A stretch of DNA of 64,000 bases from Cellulomonas fulva (GCF_018531375.1 NZ_JAHBOH010000001.1:2108001-2172000), one strand, 5' to 3'. Positions 48,576 through 57,465 are shown, numbered from the stretch's first letter. The notes: generated from the sequence alone by a model not told the origin. Numbers and translations: made by a program.

Positions 48576-51449
48576 TCAGGCCGAGCGGCGGCGCAGCAGC
48601 GTCGCGACCACGGCGATCCCCGCGAACAGGGCGAGCGCCGCGATCCCGCGGCCGAGGGCCGAGGCCTGGCCGCCGTCGACGCCCGCGATCTCGATCGAGT
48701 ACGCCGTGGCACCGGCCGCGCCCTCGGGTGCGCCGTAGGCCATGCCCTCGGTCGCGGCCCGCTCGGCACCCGCCGCCAGCACGGCGTAGCCCACGCCGTA
48801 GCTCGCGGCCGTCTCCTCGCCGGAGGACACGAGCTGCGAGGTGCCCTCGTCGGACAGGCGCTGCGCGCCGTCGACCAGCTGCGGCGTCGAGTCCGCGGCG
48901 GTGCCGAGGCCGTCCGCCAGCTGCGTCGAGCCGTCCGCCGCCGCGGACAGGCCCACCGCGAGCTCGCTGGAGCCGCTGGCCGCGTCGCCCAGGCCGTCGG
49001 CGAGCTCCGACGAGCCCCCGGCCGCGACGCCGATGCCCGCGGCGAGGTCGCCCGAGCCGTCCGCGGCCGTGACCAGGCCGGAGTACAGGCTCGTGGAGCC
49101 GGCCGCTGCGGTCGCCAGCCCGCCCGCGAGGGCGGTCGAGCCGGTCGCGGCGTCGTCGATGCCGTCCGCCAGGGTGCCCGCACCGGTCGCCGCGCCCGCG
49201 ATGCCGTCGGACAGCGACCGGGAGCCCTCGGCCGCGGTGGCGAGGCCCTGCGACAGGGTCGTCGAACCCGTGGCGGCCGTCCCGACGCCGGCGGCGAGGT
49301 CGCCCGCGCCCGTGGACAGCGTGGCGGCGCCGGCACCGAGCCGGCCGAGCCCGTCGACCAGGGCGTCGCCGCCCTCCGCGAGCGCGTCGACGCCCTGCTG
49401 GACGCCGTTCATGCCGCCCCGGAGCGTCGCGTCGGCCGGGGTGTCCGTGGCGGTGCCGACGCCGCCCTGGACCGCACCCACCACCTGCGCGACGAGCGTG
49501 CCAACGCCCGCGTCGACGCCCGCGAGGCCCTCGAGCAGGCCCGGCCGGCTCGCGTCGCACACGCCCGGGAGCGAGGCGCTGGACAGCCCGCACTCGACGC
49601 GCGCGAGCGTGGCGGACGCCGTGCCGAGGCGCGTCGAGGAGTCGCCCAGGCCCGTGGCGAGCGCGGCGAGGTTGCCGTCGATCGTCGCGAGCGACTGGCG
49701 GAACTGCGCACGTGCGCCCTCCGGGAGCATCGCGGCGTAGGCCGCGAGGCCGGCGGTCTCGCTCGTGATGCCGCCGCGCAGCTGCGTGACCTGGGCGGAC
49801 GTGGCCTGCGCGTCCGTGCTGGCCTGGCCGAGCTGGGTCCGCAGCGCCTCCACCGCGTAGAGCAGCGACGGCTGCTGGCCGGCGGCGGGGGCCGCCGTGG
49901 TGCCGATGCCGGCCCGGAGCTGGCCGATCGCGTCCCGCAGCGGCTGCGCCTGCGCGGGGAGGCGACCCACCTGGCCGTAGAGCGTGTCGAGGCCGGCGTC
50001 GATCTTCGCGAGCCCCGCGTCGACCTGCCCCAGGCCGGCGACCAGCGCCGGCGCGGAGCCCTGCGCGCTCGCGAGGCCGTCCGCCAGGTCGCGCGCACCG
50101 TCGGCGACCTTGGTCGCCCCGGGGGCGATCTTGTCCGTCAGCCCGTCCCGGAGCTGCTGCGCCCCGGGCAGGATCCGGTCGGTCAGCCCGTCGGCCAGGT
50201 CCGCCGCGCCCGGTGCCGCGTCGTCCGCCAGGCCGTCGGCGAGCTGCCGCGCCCCGGGGGCGATCCGGTCCGTGAGCCCGTCCGCCAGCGCGTCCGCGCC
50301 CGGCAGGATCTGGTCGTTCAGGCCGTCCGCGAGCCGCTCGGCGCCGCCGACCGCGTCGCCCTCGAGCCCGTCGGCGAGCCGCTGCGCGCCGGGCAGGAGC
50401 TGGTCGTTGAGGCCCGAGGCGAGGTCCTGCGCGCCGGGCAGGGCCCGCGCGTTCAGGCCCGCGGCGAGCTCGGCCGCGCCGGGCACGGCCTCGTCGGTCA
50501 GGCCGGTCGCGAGCGTGGTCGCGCCGTCGTGCATCTGGACCAGGCCCGCGAGCAGCTCGGCCGCGCCGTCGTGGAGCCGCAGCAGGTTCTCGTCGATCTG
50601 CACCGCGCCGGCGGTGAGGTCGACGCCGGAGGCCGCGCCGTTCGCGTAGCTCGCGGAGCCGCCCTTGAACGAGGGGTAGTCGAGCGGCGAGACGGGCATG
50701 GACGTGAGCGAGGCGGCCGGCACCACGCCGTCGCTGACGCGCGCCGTGTAGCCGAAGGTCGCGGTGTCGGAGCCGATCGGCGGGAACAGCGTCATCTGGA
50801 AGGTCAGCCGCGTGCCACCGCGCCCGTCGCCGGCGATCCCGGCCTCGCCCGACCGCACGTCCGTGAAGGACGACGGCAGGGTCGTCACGAGCTGGCCGAT
50901 CATGGGGACGACCGTGGTGGCCGTCGCGGTCGCGGTGCCGCCGCGCCCGTCGTCGTAGGTGACCTCCTGCTCGCGGCCCGTGCGGTTGGTGACCGTGTAC
51001 CGGACCTCCAGCTCGCCGGAGCGCCCGACGACGTCGCCCGGCTGGACGGCCTGCCCGTCCAGCGCGTACGTCACCTCGACGCCCAGGGGCAGGTCGCCGT
51101 CGAAGTCGCTCACGCTGCGCAGCCGCCGCTCCCCGTCGACGTCGACCTGCGCGACGACGCGGCCGTCCTCGACGGTGTAGGCGCCGAACCCGTCGAGGTT
51201 GCGCAGGCCGTCGGTCGAGACGGGGTTGGCGATCGTCGCGGTGCCGTGGCCCGTGAGCGCGAGCTGCTCGTAGACGCGGGCCTCGCGCAGCGCGCCCGTG
51301 GCGTCGAGCTTGGCCTGCACGGTCTCGGTGTTGGTCACGGCCACGTCGCCGCTGTCGTCGGCGGCCGCGGCGGCGGTGCCGCACAGGACCAGCGGGAGGA
51401 CGCTCGCGGTGGCGAGCGCGGGAAGGGACGCGGAGAGGGAGCGGCGCAC
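48576..51449 (-). CDS. large repeat-stalk surface protein (xxxLxxG heptad repeats)
   Basis: A 957-residue secreted protein with a signal peptide ending GTAAAAAD, a beta-rich N-terminal domain (about 30-290), and a C-terminal transmembrane helix followed by LLRRRSA, so it projects outward. Two repeat blocks stand out: about eight 15-residue units of the type LADGLTDRIAPGARQ (residues about 320-455), and about ten 14-residue units of the type LAxGLxxAAxGSxx (about 715-865). These are the Leu-x-x-Gly heptads of YhgE/Pip-like proteins. The perfect AGGAGG, 6 nt before the GTG, fixes the start. It is coupled to the membrane gene upstream. Confidence 0.82.
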   Translation of the reverse strand: MRRSLSASLPALATASVLPLVLCGTAAAAADDSGDVAVTNTETVQAKLDATGALREARVYEQLALTGHGTATIANPVSTDGLRNLDGFGAYTVEDGRVVAQVDVDGERRLRSVSDFDGDLPLGVEVTYALDGQAVQPGDVVGRSGELEVRYTVTNRTGREQEVTYDDGRGGTATATATTVVPMIGQLVTTLPSSFTDVRSGEAGIAGDGRGGTRLTFQMTLFPPIGSDTATFGYTARVSDGVVPAASLTSMPVSPLDYPSFKGGSASYANGAASGVDLTAGAVQIDENLLRLHDGAAELLAGLVQMHDGATTLATGLTDEAVPGAAELAAGLNARALPGAQDLASGLNDQLLPGAQRLADGLEGDAVGGAERLADGLNDQILPGADALADGLTDRIAPGARQLADGLADDAAPGAADLADGLTDRILPGAQQLRDGLTDKIAPGATKVADGARDLADGLASAQGSAPALVAGLGQVDAGLAKIDAGLDTLYGQVGRLPAQAQPLRDAIGQLRAGIGTTAAPAAGQQPSLLYAVEALRTQLGQASTDAQATSAQVTQLRGGITSETAGLAAYAAMLPEGARAQFRQSLATIDGNLAALATGLGDSSTRLGTASATLARVECGLSSASLPGVCDASRPGLLEGLAGVDAGVGTLVAQVVGAVQGGVGTATDTPADATLRGGMNGVQQGVDALAEGGDALVDGLGRLGAGAATLSTGAGDLAAGVGTAATGSTTLSQGLATAAEGSRSLSDGIAGAATGAGTLADGIDDAATGSTALAGGLATAAAGSTSLYSGLVTAADGSGDLAAGIGVAAGGSSELADGLGDAASGSSELAVGLSAAADGSTQLADGLGTAADSTPQLVDGAQRLSDEGTSQLVSSGEETAASYGVGYAVLAAGAERAATEGMAYGAPEGAAGATAYSIEIAGVDGGQASALGRGIAALALFAGIAVVATLLRRRSA

Positions 51450-51450
51450 G

Positions 51451-52128
51451 TCAGGCCTCCTGGGGGTCACGGGTCAGCGGGGCGGCGGGCGGGGCGGCGG
51501 GCGTCGGTGCGGGGTGGAGCGTGACCGGCGACGACGAGGGGACCGGCTGCGCCCTCCCCGCCGGGACCGATGTCCCGCGCTGGCTCGGCCCGTCCGGAGC
51601 AGCCACGTCCGTCGCGGCGTCGGTGTGGCGCGCCGCCGGTGCGGCGGCCGGACGCGGTCCGACGAGGACGCCCACGAGGAGCCCCAGCGCGGACGCGAGC
51701 AGCAGCGAGGAGACCGACTCCACGGACGTGCTGGTCACGGCGGACGGGTCGGTCGCGTACACCGCCTCGTAGGCGCCGACCACCCCGACCGCGCCGAGCA
51801 GCAGCGACCACAGCGGCAGCCGCCCGCGGGAGACCGCGAAGGCCGCGGTGCACAGCGCGAGCACGACGAACGCCGCGACGGCCCGGCCCGCGGCGGTGTC
51901 CGGGAGGGCGCCGGCGCGCAGCAGGTAGCCCGCCCAGGCCAGCACCGCCCCGAGCACGAACCCGCCTGCGCGCCCGGCGACGGAGCCGTCGGGGACCAGC
52001 CCCAGCGCACCGCCCAGCGCGAGGCCCAGCAGGACCACGCCCTGCGCGTCGGCGCCGAGCAGGGTGAGGCCGGTGACGGCCGCCGTGAGGACGGCGAGGG
52101 CGAGCCCCGCCAGGATGTACCGCTTCAT
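51451..52128 (-). CDS. polytopic membrane protein, partner of the repeat protein
   Basis: A 225-residue protein with five or six hydrophobic helices between residues 5 and 170, then a Pro/Ala/Ser-rich cytoplasmic or extracytoplasmic tail of about 60 residues. No family was recognised. It precedes the repeat-stalk gene with one base between stop and start, so the two are made together. A GAGGTGG site supports the ATG. The region upstream carries three direct repeats with a 21-bp period. Confidence 0.65.
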   Translation of the reverse strand: MKRYILAGLALAVLTAAVTGLTLLGADAQGVVLLGLALGGALGLVPDGSVAGRAGGFVLGAVLAWAGYLLRAGALPDTAAGRAVAAFVVLALCTAAFAVSRGRLPLWSLLLGAVGVVGAYEAVYATDPSAVTSTSVESVSSLLLASALGLLVGVLVGPRPAAAPAARHTDAATDVAAPDGPSQRGTSVPAGRAQPVPSSSPVTLHPAPTPAAPPAAPLTRDPQEA

Positions 52129-52240
52129 GACCACCTCGTCGTGGTTCCGCCGGACGTCAGGACCGGCCCCGCGTCGTCGTCGTCGACGGACGCGCTCCGG
52201 ACGCGCGATGTCTACCAGCGGCGGGGATACCCCGACCACG

Positions 52241-52295
52241 CGGTACTAGGTAATGCCCGGGCGGTACCGGGAAAAAGGCCGTCGGTACCGGGTAA
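52241..52295. promoter_or_regulatory. three 13-bp direct repeats with 21-bp period
   Basis: CGGTACTAGGTAA (52241), CGGTACCGGGAAA (52262) and CGGTACCGGGTAA (52283) start exactly 21 bp apart, i.e. on the same side of the helix. The last one merges with a perfect palindrome GGTAACCGTTACC (52291-52303). They lie 110-170 nt before the membrane protein/repeat protein operon and are probably binding sites of one regulator. Confidence 0.65.
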
Positions 52296-52308
52296 CCGTT
52301 ACCTCGTC

Positions 52309-52349
52309 GTGACCGACCGGTCGCGGCTGGGCGGTGACCGGTCGGTGAC
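52309..52349 (-). terminator. terminator hairpin after the NYN-domain gene
   Basis: GTGACCGACCGGTC pairs with GACCGGTCGGTGAC (13 of 14 positions) around a 13-nt loop, directly after the stop of the NYN gene. Confidence 0.65.
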
Positions 52350-52352
52350 GCC

Positions 52353-52940
52353 TCAGAGGTAGCGCAGCGGGTCGAACTCCTCCAGCGGGATGACCCGGAT
52401 GCGCGGCAGGTGCACGTTGAACGCCGCGACGTCGTGCTCGAGGTCGAACGTCTCGAGACCGCGCGCGGCCAGCGCGGCGAGCGCGGTGGACGTGAACTCG
52501 CGGAACGCGATGAGGCCCGCCCGGCGGTCGGGCTCGTCGACCAGCGTCGCGAGCTCACCGGCGAAGTCGCCGTCGTGGCTGACCAGCATGACGTCGCCCG
52601 TGCGCCCGACGAGCGCCTCGAGCGTGCGCTTGATGCCGATGTCGACGACCTTCTCGTACGACTCGCCCGCCAGCGGGATCGGTGCGAACCCGATGGCCGT
52701 CAGCGCCTGGACGAACGACATGGGGAGGGTGCCGTTGGAGGCGTTGAGGAAGAACAGGCCCTTCACGGGCTGGCCCCAGCGCTGCTCGGCGAAGCTCAGG
52801 ATCCGCTCCCAGCGCGGCCGCTGGTCCGGCGTCGGCTTCGCGTTGAAGATCGACGAGCCGAGCGTCGCGTCGATGTTCTCGCCGTCGACGACGACGTACG
52901 TGGTCCGCGGCGCGGCGTCCTGACGCGAGTCCTGGCTCAT
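52353..52940 (-). CDS. NYN domain protein (putative RNase)
   Basis: A 195-residue protein with a PIN-like NYN fold of the LabA/DUF88 type. Acidic residues at VVDGENIDA, VVDIGIKRTLE and LVSHDGDFAGEL form the expected Mg2+ site, so ribonuclease activity is plausible. No partner domain is present. TACGCT ends 6 nt before the ATG, so the mRNA is probably leaderless. It is flanked by terminators on both sides and stands alone. Confidence 0.88.
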   Translation of the reverse strand: MSQDSRQDAAPRTTYVVVDGENIDATLGSSIFNAKPTPDQRPRWERILSFAEQRWGQPVKGLFFLNASNGTLPMSFVQALTAIGFAPIPLAGESYEKVVDIGIKRTLEALVGRTGDVMLVSHDGDFAGELATLVDEPDRRAGLIAFREFTSTALAALAARGLETFDLEHDVAAFNVHLPRIRVIPLEEFDPLRYL

Positions 52941-52961
52941 CCGGCCAGCGTAGCCGCGACG

Positions 52962-53001
52962 GACGACGAGCCCCGGCCCGTCCGGGCCGGGGCTCGTCGT
53001 C
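52962..53001 (-). terminator. terminator of the xylanase gene
   Basis: A perfect 19-bp inverted repeat beginning GACGACGAGCCCCGGCCCG with a 2-nt centre, just after the xylanase stop. Confidence 0.8.
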
Positions 53002-53027
53002 GCGCGGGCCGACCGCGCCGACGGAGG

Positions 53028-54512
53028 TCAGGCGGTCGTGCAGGCCGCGCCGTTGAGCGTGAACGCCGTGGGCGCCGCGTTGGTGCCCGAGTGGGCGCCG
53101 TTGAACCCGAAGACCTGGCTCGCGCCCGGGGCGATCGACCCGTTCCAGGGCGCATTGGTCACGGTGACCTGCGCACCGGACTGCGTGACCGTCGAGCTCC
53201 AGGCCTGGGTCACCGTCTGGCCGGAGGGGAAGGCGAACCGCAGCGTCCACCCGGAGATCGCGGTGGACGAGGTGTTCTTCACCGTCACGTTCGCCGTGAA
53301 GCCCGTGTTCCAGCCGTTGGCGGTCCAGGTCACCTGGCACGCGCCGGCGGGCGGAGGCGTGGTCGGGCTCGGCGTGGTGGGCGTCGGCTGGGGCGTCGTG
53401 GGCGTGGGCTGCGGGGTCGTCGGCGTCGGGGTGGGCGTGACCCCGCCGAACGCCGCCTGGATCGCGGCGTATGCGGGCTTCGCCCGGTAGCTGTCGTCCC
53501 AGACGAGCGCCGCACCCTGTCCCGGGAACGTGTTGGGCACCCACGAGTACGTGTCGGTGATGCCCCAGATGGTGACGCCCTGGCAGCGGGCGACGGCGTT
53601 GCAGACCTCGAAGACCTTGCGGTAGTCGGCGGCCTGCTGGGTGAGCTTCGCCTGGTCGGACGGCGTCGACATCCGGATGTCGAGCTCGGTGACGCGGACG
53701 TCGACACCGAGCGCGGCGAACCGGTTCATGTTGGTCTGCAGGCTCGAGGGCACCTGGCCGACGATGAAGTGCGACTGCAGGCCCACGCAGTCGATCGGCA
53801 CGCCGCGCGCCTTGAAGTCACGGACCATCGCGTAGACGGCGTCGCTCTTCGCGTTCACGCCCTCGATGTTGTAGTCGTTGTAGCAGAGCCTGGCGCTGGG
53901 ATCGGCGGCCCGGGCCGCGCGGAACGCGGTCTCGATGTAGCCGTCGCCGAGCTTCTGCTGGAACGGCGACTCCGCCCGCCGTGCGCCGTTCTCCGCGAAC
54001 GCCTCGTTCACGACGTCCCAGGCGAACGTCTTGCCCGCGAAGTGCTTCGCGACCTGGGTGACGTGGTTGACCATCGCGGACTGCATGTCGCTCGCGCTCA
54101 GCCCGGCCACCCAGCCCGGCAGCTGCGAGTGCCACACGAGCGTGTGCCCGTACAGCTTCTTGCCGCCCGCCGCGGCGTAGCTCGCCACCTGGTCGCCCTG
54201 GCCGAACGTGAACTGGCCGCGCGTGGCCTCGGTGGCGTCCCACTTCATCGCGTTCTCGGCGACGACGAGCGAGAACTCGGCGTCGGCGATCTGGCGGTAC
54301 TGCGTCTCGGAGAGCCGGCCGGGGTCGAGCGCGAACCCGACGTCCTTGCCGGCGGCGGTGCCGAGCTCCCGGAGCGTCGCGGCTGCGGCAGGTGCCGCGA
54401 GCGCGCCGATCACGACCGCGGCGGCCGCGGCGACCACCGTGGCGCGGCGGGCGACGGCACGGCGGCCCGCGCGGCGTCGGGCGGGTGGGCGGGCGGGTTG
54501 GATGATGGGCAT
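53028..54512 (-). CDS. cex: secreted GH10 endo-1,4-beta-xylanase with CBM2 (Cex-like)
   Basis: A 494-residue secreted enzyme cutting xylan and related beta-glucans. A signal peptide ends near APAAAATL. The GH10 barrel (about 45-355) has the acid/base Glu in WDVVNEAF and the nucleophile Glu in TELDIR. A Pro/Thr linker follows, then a cellulose-binding CBM2 (about 395-494; [20 protein letters not shown], with Cys at both ends). The order and sequence agree closely with the remembered C. fimi Cex. A GAGGAGG site precedes the ATG. Candidate operator sites lie upstream, shared with a divergent MarR gene. Confidence 0.95.
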   Translation of the reverse strand: MPIIQPARPPARRRAGRRAVARRATVVAAAAAVVIGALAAPAAAATLRELGTAAGKDVGFALDPGRLSETQYRQIADAEFSLVVAENAMKWDATEATRGQFTFGQGDQVASYAAAGGKKLYGHTLVWHSQLPGWVAGLSASDMQSAMVNHVTQVAKHFAGKTFAWDVVNEAFAENGARRAESPFQQKLGDGYIETAFRAARAADPSARLCYNDYNIEGVNAKSDAVYAMVRDFKARGVPIDCVGLQSHFIVGQVPSSLQTNMNRFAALGVDVRVTELDIRMSTPSDQAKLTQQAADYRKVFEVCNAVARCQGVTIWGITDTYSWVPNTFPGQGAALVWDDSYRAKPAYAAIQAAFGGVTPTPTPTTPQPTPTTPQPTPTTPSPTTPPPAGACQVTWTANGWNTGFTANVTVKNTSSTAISGWTLRFAFPSGQTVTQAWSSTVTQSGAQVTVTNAPWNGSIAPGASQVFGFNGAHSGTNAAPTAFTLNGAACTTA

Positions 54513-54582
54513 GGTTCCTCCTCGTCGAGACGACCTGGCCGGAGGACAGCGTGCTGAGTCCCGCGCTGCGTGCGCGACCACT

Positions 54583-54593
54583 GAAACGGTTAC
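54583..54593. promoter_or_regulatory. candidate operator upstream of the xylanase
   Basis: GAAACGGTTAC is a near-palindrome (one mismatch) of the GAAAC-type seen in LacI-family operators of actinobacterial polysaccharide genes. It is 70 nt upstream of the xylanase start. Confidence 0.35.
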
Positions 54594-54607
54594 GTTGCGT
54601 GAGGCAG

Positions 54608-54622
54608 CTCGATAGTTTCGAG
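54608..54622. promoter_or_regulatory. palindrome over the marR promoter
   Basis: CTCGATAGTTTCGAG is a palindrome with CTCGA/TCGAG arms overlapping a TAGTTT -10-like box, 17 nt before the marR start. This is the expected position of a self-binding MarR operator; it may also affect the divergent xylanase gene. Confidence 0.4.
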
Positions 54623-54639
54623 TTCGACGAGGAGGGCAC

Positions 54640-55098
54640 GTGAGCGGTCGGTCCGCGACACCGCGCGAGGCGGCGGAGGCGTGGGAGTCGCTGTTCCGCG
54701 CGCAGGTCGCGCTGATGCGCCGGTTCTCCGCCGAGGACGTCTGGGGCGAGCTCTCGGTGCGCGAGTACGACGTGCTGTTCACGCTGGCCGGGTGCCCCGG
54801 CGGCGCGGCCCGCCTGCGCGAGCTCGCGGCGCAGAGCCTGCTCACCCAGCCGAGCCTGTCCCGGCTCGTCGAGCGCCTCGAGGCCCGCGGCTGGGTCCGA
54901 CGGGAGCCCGCCCCCGACGACGGACGCGGCGTGGTGGTGAGCCTGACCGACGAGGGCGCGCGGTTGCAGCGCGAGGTCGGGCGCCGTCACGTCGCGCAGA
55001 TCCACCGCCTGGTCGGGGGTGCGCTCGACGCGGACGAGCTCGCCGCGCTCCGGGCGCTGACCGACAAGCTGCGCGTCGAGCAGCGCGACATCCCCTGA
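54640..55098 (+). CDS. MarR family transcriptional regulator
   Basis: A 152-residue dimeric winged-helix regulator. The DNA-binding part is [40 protein letters not shown], with the usual wing Asp-Asp-Gly-Arg, followed by dimerisation helices. The GTG start has a GGAGGG site. It diverges from the xylanase gene and is close to a flavodoxin gene on the same strand. The ligand is unknown. Confidence 0.9.
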   Translation: MSGRSATPREAAEAWESLFRAQVALMRRFSAEDVWGELSVREYDVLFTLAGCPGGAARLRELAAQSLLTQPSLSRLVERLEARGWVRREPAPDDGRGVVVSLTDEGARLQREVGRRHVAQIHRLVGGALDADELAALRALTDKLRVEQRDIP

Positions 55099-55239
55099 CC
55101 CGCGCGCGTCGTCGGGCGGGACCCCGTCGAGCACCGGTGCGACGTGCCTCACCAGGCCCGCGGGACCTCGGGCCCACGGTCCGCGCGGCCGGGTGACGGA
55201 CGATGGACCGGCCGGACGACGAGACGAGGGAGGTGCGCC

Positions 55240-55740
55240 GTGCGCGTTCTCATCGCGGTGGCGTCACGCCACGGAGGCACGTGGGGGATCGGCGAGCGGA
55301 TCGCGGACGTGCTGCGCTCGGTGGGGCACCACGTGGACCTCCGGGAGCCCGAGGACGTCCCCCGAGCCGACGGCTACGACGCGCTGGTCCTCGGGTCGGC
55401 CGTGTACACCGGCCACTGGCTGCCCGCCGCCCGCGAGCTGGGCGAGCGCGTGGCCCAGGGCGCGGTGCCCGCGAACGTGTGGCTGTTCTCGTCGGGCCTC
55501 GCGACGCAGCCCGCGGCGGCGGCGAACTCGCCGCACGAGCTCGCGGCGCTCGCGGAGGAGCTGCATGCGCAGGGGCACCGCAGCTTCCGCGGCCGCCTCG
55601 ACGTGCGGGCGCTGTCCTTCGCCGAGCGCGCGATCATCGCGGGGGCCCGGGCGCGCGCGGGGGACCACCGCAACTTCGAGGTCGTCGAGCGCTGGGCGCA
55701 GGAGATCGCCGGCACGCTGGCCCTGCAGCCGGCGGGCTGA
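55240..55740 (+). CDS. flavodoxin-domain protein
   Basis: A 166-residue flavodoxin-fold protein of the protoporphyrinogen-oxidase/HemG-like group: VLIAVASRHGGTWGIGERIADVL binds FMN phosphate, and GYDALVLGSAVYTGHWLPAARE is typical of the group. In such proteins activity on protoporphyrinogen is not guaranteed. A GGGAGGTG site precedes the GTG. It follows the MarR gene after 141 bases and may be in its regulon. Confidence 0.8.
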   Translation: MRVLIAVASRHGGTWGIGERIADVLRSVGHHVDLREPEDVPRADGYDALVLGSAVYTGHWLPAARELGERVAQGAVPANVWLFSSGLATQPAAAANSPHELAALAEELHAQGHRSFRGRLDVRALSFAERAIIAGARARAGDHRNFEVVERWAQEIAGTLALQPAG

Positions 55741-55791
55741 CCGCCGAGGGGCGCGTCGGGTCGGCGACGACGTCCGACACGCGCTGAGCAG

Positions 55792-55837
55792 TTCTTGCGT
55801 GATCCTGCAAGCGGTTTGCGCCGCACGACGCTAGGCT
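55792..55837 (+). promoter_or_regulatory. promoter/operator region of the LacI regulator gene
   Basis: TTCTTGCG (55792) and CTGCAAG (55805) form an inverted CTTGC/GCAAG pair, followed by GCGGTTT (55811). This is similar to the CTTGCAG/CTGCAAG sites of the Streptomyces maltose regulator MalR. TAGGCT (55832-55837) ends 7 nt before the ATG, so transcription probably starts at the start codon. Confidence 0.5.
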
Positions 55838-55844
55838 CGGGTCC

Positions 55845-56858
55845 ATGTCGCGACGACTGGCAGAGGTGGCCCGCAAGGTCGGGGTGTCGGAGGCGACCGT
55901 CAGCCGCGTGCTGAACGGCAAGCCCGGCGTCTCGGAGGCGACGCGGGAGGCGGTGCTCACCGCACTCGACGTCCTGGGCTACGAGCGCCCCACCAAGCTG
56001 CGCGGCGAGCGGGCGCGCCTGGTCGGGCTCGTGCTCCCCGAACTCCAGAACCCGATCTTCCCGGCGTTCGCGGAGGTCGTGGGCGGCGCGCTGGCGCAGC
56101 AGGGGTTCACGCCCGTGCTCTGCACGCAGACGGCCGGCGGCGTCTCGGAGGCCGACTACGTCGAGCTCCTGCTGGGGCAGCAGGTCTCGGGCATCGTGTT
56201 CGCGGGCGGCAACTACGCGCAGCGCGACGCGGTGCACGCGCACTACGAGCGGCTGACCGGCCGGAACCTGCCCGTGGTGCTCATCAACGCGTCGATCGAG
56301 GAGCTGCCCTTCCCGCGGGTGTCCTGCGACGACGAGGTCGCGATCGAGCAGGCGCTCGGCCACCTGGCCGCGCTGGGGCACACGACGATCGGCCTCGTGC
56401 TCGGGCCGGCGGACCACGTGCCGTCGGAGCGGAAGCTGCACGCCGCGCGCACGGTGGCCGGCCGGCTCGGCCTCGAGCTGGGGGACCGGCTCGTCGTGCG
56501 CTCGGCGTACTCGCTCGAGAGCGGGCAGGCCGCCGCGACGCGGCTGCTCCGCGAGGGCGTCACCGGCATCGTCTGCGCCTCGGACCCGCTCGCGCTCGGC
56601 GCGATCCGCGCGGCTCGTCGCGCCGGCCTGCGCGTGCCGGAGGACATCTCGGTGGTCGGGTACGACGACTCCGCGTTCATGAACTGCACCGAGCCGCCGC
56701 TGACCACGGTCCGGCAGCCGATCGAGCCCATGGGCCGCGCCGCGATCGACCTGCTCGTGAGCCAGATCAACGGCGCGGCGGTGCCGCAGGACGAGCTGCT
56801 CTTCGAGCCTGAGCTCGTCGTGCGCGGCAGCACCGCCCCCGCCACCCCCCGCCCCTGA
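55845..56858 (+). CDS. LacI family regulator, probably of maltose/alpha-glucoside genes (MalR-like)
   Basis: A 337-residue LacI-family repressor. The helix-turn-helix and hinge are seen in LAEVARKVGVSEATVSRVLNGK and the following region, and the sugar-binding domain includes VVLINASIEELPFPRVSCDD and ISVVGYDDSAFMNCTEPPLT. It is followed, after a repeat-rich gap, by an alpha-glucosidase and sugar importer genes, which it probably controls. Matching operator-like sequences precede both itself and the glucosidase gene. It appears leaderless. Confidence 0.87.
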   Translation: MSRRLAEVARKVGVSEATVSRVLNGKPGVSEATREAVLTALDVLGYERPTKLRGERARLVGLVLPELQNPIFPAFAEVVGGALAQQGFTPVLCTQTAGGVSEADYVELLLGQQVSGIVFAGGNYAQRDAVHAHYERLTGRNLPVVLINASIEELPFPRVSCDDEVAIEQALGHLAALGHTTIGLVLGPADHVPSERKLHAARTVAGRLGLELGDRLVVRSAYSLESGQAAATRLLREGVTGIVCASDPLALGAIRAARRAGLRVPEDISVVGYDDSAFMNCTEPPLTTVRQPIEPMGRAAIDLLVSQINGAAVPQDELLFEPELVVRGSTAPATPRP

Positions 56859-57340
56859 CACCCCGTCATCCACCCACCCACCCACCCCCCACCCCCCACC
56901 CCCCACCCCCCCACCCCCACCCCCCACTCACCCCCACCCCACTCGCCGAGCGCGGTCGGTCCGCGCCCGGCGCGGACGCTGAGCGTCCGCACCCGCCGCT
57001 CATCGTCCGCACTCGCGGAGGCCCGACGACGGCGGACCGCAGCGCCTGCGTCTGCGGCGCGCCCGGGCGCCACCCGTCGGCGTCCCGCCCGGCACGCCGC
57101 CGGACGCCCAGCCGGGGCCCCAGTCAGGTCCGGTCCGGTCCTCACCCTCGCCGAGCGCGGACGGTGCGCACCCACTGCGGACGCTGACCGTCCGCACTCG
57201 GCCGGTACCGTCCGCGCTCGGCGGGGTGGGGGTGGTGCGGGTGGGGGTGCGGTGGGTGGGGTGGTTCGCGGGGGTGCGGTGGGTGGTGTGCGTGGGGTGG
57301 GCGGTGCAGGTGGCGGGGTGGGGTGGGCGGTGCAGGTCGG
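56859..57340. repeat. composite intergenic element B (C-rich arm, GCGGACG palindromes, G-rich arm)
   Basis: Directly after the LacI stop come about 80 nt of ACCC repeats (56867-56945). A core at 56946-57225 has palindromic units GCGGACGCTGAGCGTCCGC (56971), GCGGACGCTGACCGTCCGC (57177) and partial copies at 57000 and 57208. About 100 nt of GGGT/GGTG repeats follow (57225-57330). The arms are complementary, so the whole may fold back on itself. The build matches element A after modC. No gene is seen in this 600-base gap apart from the promoter at its end. Confidence 0.65.
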
Positions 57341-57425
57341 CGGAGGCGGCGCGGGCGGCGGGAAGTGGAGCCGGGAGTGGGCGCGGGGCGGGGCGGGGTC
57401 ACGATTCGGTAACGTGACTGTCGGG

Positions 57426-57458
57426 TTCTTGCGCGGTTTCTGTTCTGAGATTTAGTGT
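57426..57458 (+). promoter_or_regulatory. promoter/operator of the alpha-glucosidase gene
   Basis: TTGCGC (57429-57434) and TAGTGT (57453-57458) are 18 nt apart, and the -10 box ends 7 nt before the GTG, so the mRNA is probably leaderless. TTCTTGCG and GCGGTTT over the -35 box match the sequence before the LacI gene, so this is a likely repressor site. Confidence 0.6.
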
Positions 57459-57465
57459 CCTGCTC

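Noticed and set aside
48576..49740. Repetitive DNA considered as a CRISPR array
   Set aside because: Repeats are 42 and 45 bp without unique spacers and code for heptad-type protein repeats in one frame.
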